Assembly (NCBI GenBank): GCA_016209665.1
Contig: JACQVT010000371.1
Coordinates: 1 to 6,704, forward strand
DNA: 6,704 bases
Source of the DNA: Planctomycetota bacterium
Lineage (GTDB): Bacteria; Planctomycetota; Phycisphaerae; UBA1845; PWPN01
Direction of reading: 5' to 3'
Positions 4,967 through 6,704 of the stretch are shown one piece after another. Every line of letters starts with the position of its first letter. The stretch's first letter is position 1. The notes below the pieces were generated by a model. That model searched no databases. It had not been told where the DNA came from and was given only the letters and a program-made list of their open reading frames with translations. Made by a program: the position numbers and the translations under genes.

Positions 4967-6610
4967 ATGTCGACGAGCAAAGCGCTCAAGGTCGAGGATA
5001 TCAAACGGGCCAAAGACGGCTTGGACGTGTGGGACGACATCCATCGCTACGCGGCGGGGGGCGATTACAACGCGATCGATCCCGAGGACTTCGAGCGGTT
5101 CAAGTGGTACGGCGTCTATCGGCAGAAGCCCAACGACGGCCATTTCATGCTCCGCGTGAAGATCCCCGGCGGGCAGCTTACGGCGGTCAAGCTGCGGGAG
5201 ATCGGGGGGATCTGCAACCAGTACGCCCGGGGCTTCGGCGACGTGACCACCCGCCAGGACATCCAGCTTCACTGGCTGCAGATCCAGGACGTGCCGGACG
5301 TGTTCGACCGGCTGTACAACAAGCTGGGGATGTTCCAGGAGTTCTCGTGCGGCGATGCCCCGCGGAACACGACGAGCTGCCCGCTGGCGGGCGAACTGGC
5401 GGACGAGATCGTCGACTGCGGCCCACTGGCCAAGGCGATCGCCGGCATGTATCGGGCGGGCGGCAAGGAGTTCAGCAACCTGCCCCGGAAGTTCAAGACC
5501 TCGGTCGGGGCCTGCCGTATCCACTGCCACGCGCCGCAGATCAATGAGATCGGTCTGTTCGGCGTCGAGCGTAAGGGCGATAGCGGGAAGATCGAGCGGG
5601 GCTTCGGGCTGTGCGTCGGCGGCGGGCTGCGCGACACGCCGTTCTATGGCCAGTCGCTCCGCGTGTTCCTGCCGCCGGACCTCTCGTTGATCCTGGACGT
5701 GTGCCGCCGGATCGCCAACATCTTCCGCGACCAGGACCAGCTTCGGCTGGGCCGGCTGCGGGCCCGGCTCAAGTTCTACATGCAGGAGATCGGCTGGCAG
5801 GCATTCCGCGATCAGCTCGAGCAGCGGCTCGGCTATGCCCTCCAGCACGACGACAGCATCGTCGGTCCCGAGGGGGCGGGCCACGACGACCACGTCGGCG
5901 TCGGCGAGCTGAAGAACGGCCGGCGATACGTCGGCATCCCGATCCCGCGGGGCCGGCTGACCGGGGACCAGATGATCCGCATCGCGGACCTGGCCGAGAA
6001 GTACTGCCAGGACCCCGACCGTCAGATCAACACGACCATCAAGCAGAACCTCATCCTGCTGAACGTCCGGACCGACCGCACCGCCGACCTGTGCAGGGAG
6101 CTGGAGGACATCGAGCTGCCGGCGGAGGCCCACCTGCTGCGGCGGCAACTGATCAGTTGCACGGGCACGCAGTTCTGCAACTTGGCCGTCGTCGAGACCA
6201 AGGAGCGGGCCAAGCGCATCCTCGAGTACCTCGAGAAGAACGTGCCGATGGACGAGCCGATCTTCATCTCGGTTACCGGCTGCCCCAACAGTTGCGCCCA
6301 GTACCAGATCGCGGACATCGGCCTGCAAGGCACGCTGTACACGTACAAGGGCGAAAAGGGCGTCGAGCACTACCACGTGCTGGTCGGCGGGCGGATGGGC
6401 ACGCAGCCGGAGTTCGGGCGATTCGTCGGCACGGGCGAGGATGGGGCCAAGAAGGTCAAGGTCCCGGCCGAACTGATCCACGTGGCGATCGAGCGGCTGA
6501 TCCGGGCGTGGCAGGCCGACCGCACCAACGGCCAGCGCTTCGCGGACTGGGCCCAGGCCCAGCCGATGGAGCGCTTGGCGGAGTTGATCACGGTCGCGGA
6601 CGAATGCTGA
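4967..6610 (+). CDS. Ferredoxin-dependent siroheme sulfite (or nitrite) reductase
   Basis: A 547-residue cytoplasmic enzyme of the NirA/Sir family that makes six-electron reductions at a coupled siroheme-[4Fe-4S] centre. The family's two-fold repeat is visible: ferredoxin-like halves at about 55-120 and 315-380, each followed by a siroheme-binding half at about 125-275 and 390-530. The cluster ligands are C398 and C404 (CTGTQFC) and C439 and C443 (CPNSC), the C-x5-C...C-x3-C signature. Substrate-pocket residues are R96 (TTRQDIQLHW), R133 (GDAPRN), and K175 and K177 (NLPRKFK). The KFK pair matches sulfite reductases, such as those of E. coli and Mycobacterium; plant nitrite reductases have KWN here. 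CTGTQFC, however, resembles nitrite reductases, so the name is best left open with sulfite favoured. There is no flavin or NADPH domain, so ferredoxin is the likely donor, and two ferredoxin genes lie upstream in the window. The start has a ribosome binding site and a promoter. Confidence 0.93.
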   Translation: MSTSKALKVEDIKRAKDGLDVWDDIHRYAAGGDYNAIDPEDFERFKWYGVYRQKPNDGHFMLRVKIPGGQLTAVKLREIGGICNQYARGFGDVTTRQDIQLHWLQIQDVPDVFDRLYNKLGMFQEFSCGDAPRNTTSCPLAGELADEIVDCGPLAKAIAGMYRAGGKEFSNLPRKFKTSVGACRIHCHAPQINEIGLFGVERKGDSGKIERGFGLCVGGGLRDTPFYGQSLRVFLPPDLSLILDVCRRIANIFRDQDQLRLGRLRARLKFYMQEIGWQAFRDQLEQRLGYALQHDDSIVGPEGAGHDDHVGVGELKNGRRYVGIPIPRGRLTGDQMIRIADLAEKYCQDPDRQINTTIKQNLILLNVRTDRTADLCRELEDIELPAEAHLLRRQLISCTGTQFCNLAVVETKERAKRILEYLEKNVPMDEPIFISVTGCPNSCAQYQIADIGLQGTLYTYKGEKGVEHYHVLVGGRMGTQPEFGRFVGTGEDGAKKVKVPAELIHVAIERLIRAWQADRTNGQRFADWAQAQPMERLAELITVADEC

Positions 6611-6656
6611 CATACCCGCCTGGACCACTGTTGCACCGGCACAATACAGCGAGGGT

Positions 6657-6704
6657 GTGTGAACGTGAGAACGTGTGAACGTGAGAACGTGTGAACGTGA
6701 GAAC
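6657..6704 (+). repeat. Perfect 16-base tandem repeat, at least three copies, running off the window
   Basis: GTGTGAACGTGAGAAC is repeated exactly at 6657..6672, 6673..6688 and 6689..6704. Each unit is itself two near-identical octamers, GTGTGAAC and GTGAGAAC, so the array is six octamers of the form GTGWGAAC. The period is not a multiple of three. It starts 46 bases after the reductase stop, and the window ends at a unit boundary, so the full length is unknown. Confidence 0.95.

Noticed and set aside
4538..6628. A 696-codon open frame on the minus strand, antisense to the reductase and toxin-antitoxin remnant.
   Set aside because: It runs over genes with clear family motifs on the plus strand. 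Long antisense frames are expected in GC-rich coding DNA, and its translation is Asp/Arg/Leu/Val-rich with no recognisable domain.
6657..6704. Terminal repeats as a CRISPR array.
   Set aside because: The units are directly adjacent with no spacers and are only 16 bases long, so it is a plain tandem repeat.

Overview
The window is GC-rich (about 64% by eye) bacterial DNA. A member of the Planctomycetota is the best guess. The main pointer is the secreted protein at 2522..4171, whose N-terminus has the LDAN-x-RxGSGG...SGNTTGG...FR pattern that I know from planctomycete exported proteins. The short coiled-coil/membrane protein at the left edge and the UPF0175/DUF3368 gene pair also fit. The assignment rests on motif memory, not on a search.

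Layout. On the minus strand at the left edge (1..106) is the start of a small membrane protein with its own ribosome binding site and a TATAAT box. All other genes are on the plus strand. Two paralogous small [4Fe-4S] ferredoxins follow (204..437 and 779..991), separated by 341 bases without a convincing gene. A terminator-like hairpin (1053..1099), a Fur-like palindrome (1108..1122) and a readable promoter (1198..1227) lead into a DUF362 protein (1266..2240). An intergenic stretch with a repeat-like segment and a TATAAT box precedes an exported protein with a low-complexity middle and three C-terminal TPRs (2522..4171). Next is a UPF0175 antitoxin (4320..4607), overlapping by ATGA a DUF3368/PIN toxin gene that has lost its middle (4604..4747). 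A promoter (4884..4912) then drives a siroheme sulfite/nitrite reductase (4967..6610). The window ends inside a perfect 16-base tandem repeat (6657..6704).

How the genes may work together. Low-potential electron transfer is the visible theme. The two ferredoxins are plausible electron donors to the ferredoxin-dependent reductase, which carries the KFK active-site signature of sulfite reductases and so points to assimilatory sulfur metabolism. DUF362 proteins are often linked to ferredoxin domains, but their function is unsettled. The genes do not form one operon: at least four have their own promoter-like sequences. The TPR protein and the toxin-antitoxin remnant look unrelated to the redox genes.

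I do not see a clear new multi-gene system. The points most worth a second look are the internally deleted PIN toxin beside an intact antitoxin, the Fur-like palindrome in front of the DUF362 gene, the extra conserved cysteine in both ferredoxins, and the terminal tandem repeat.
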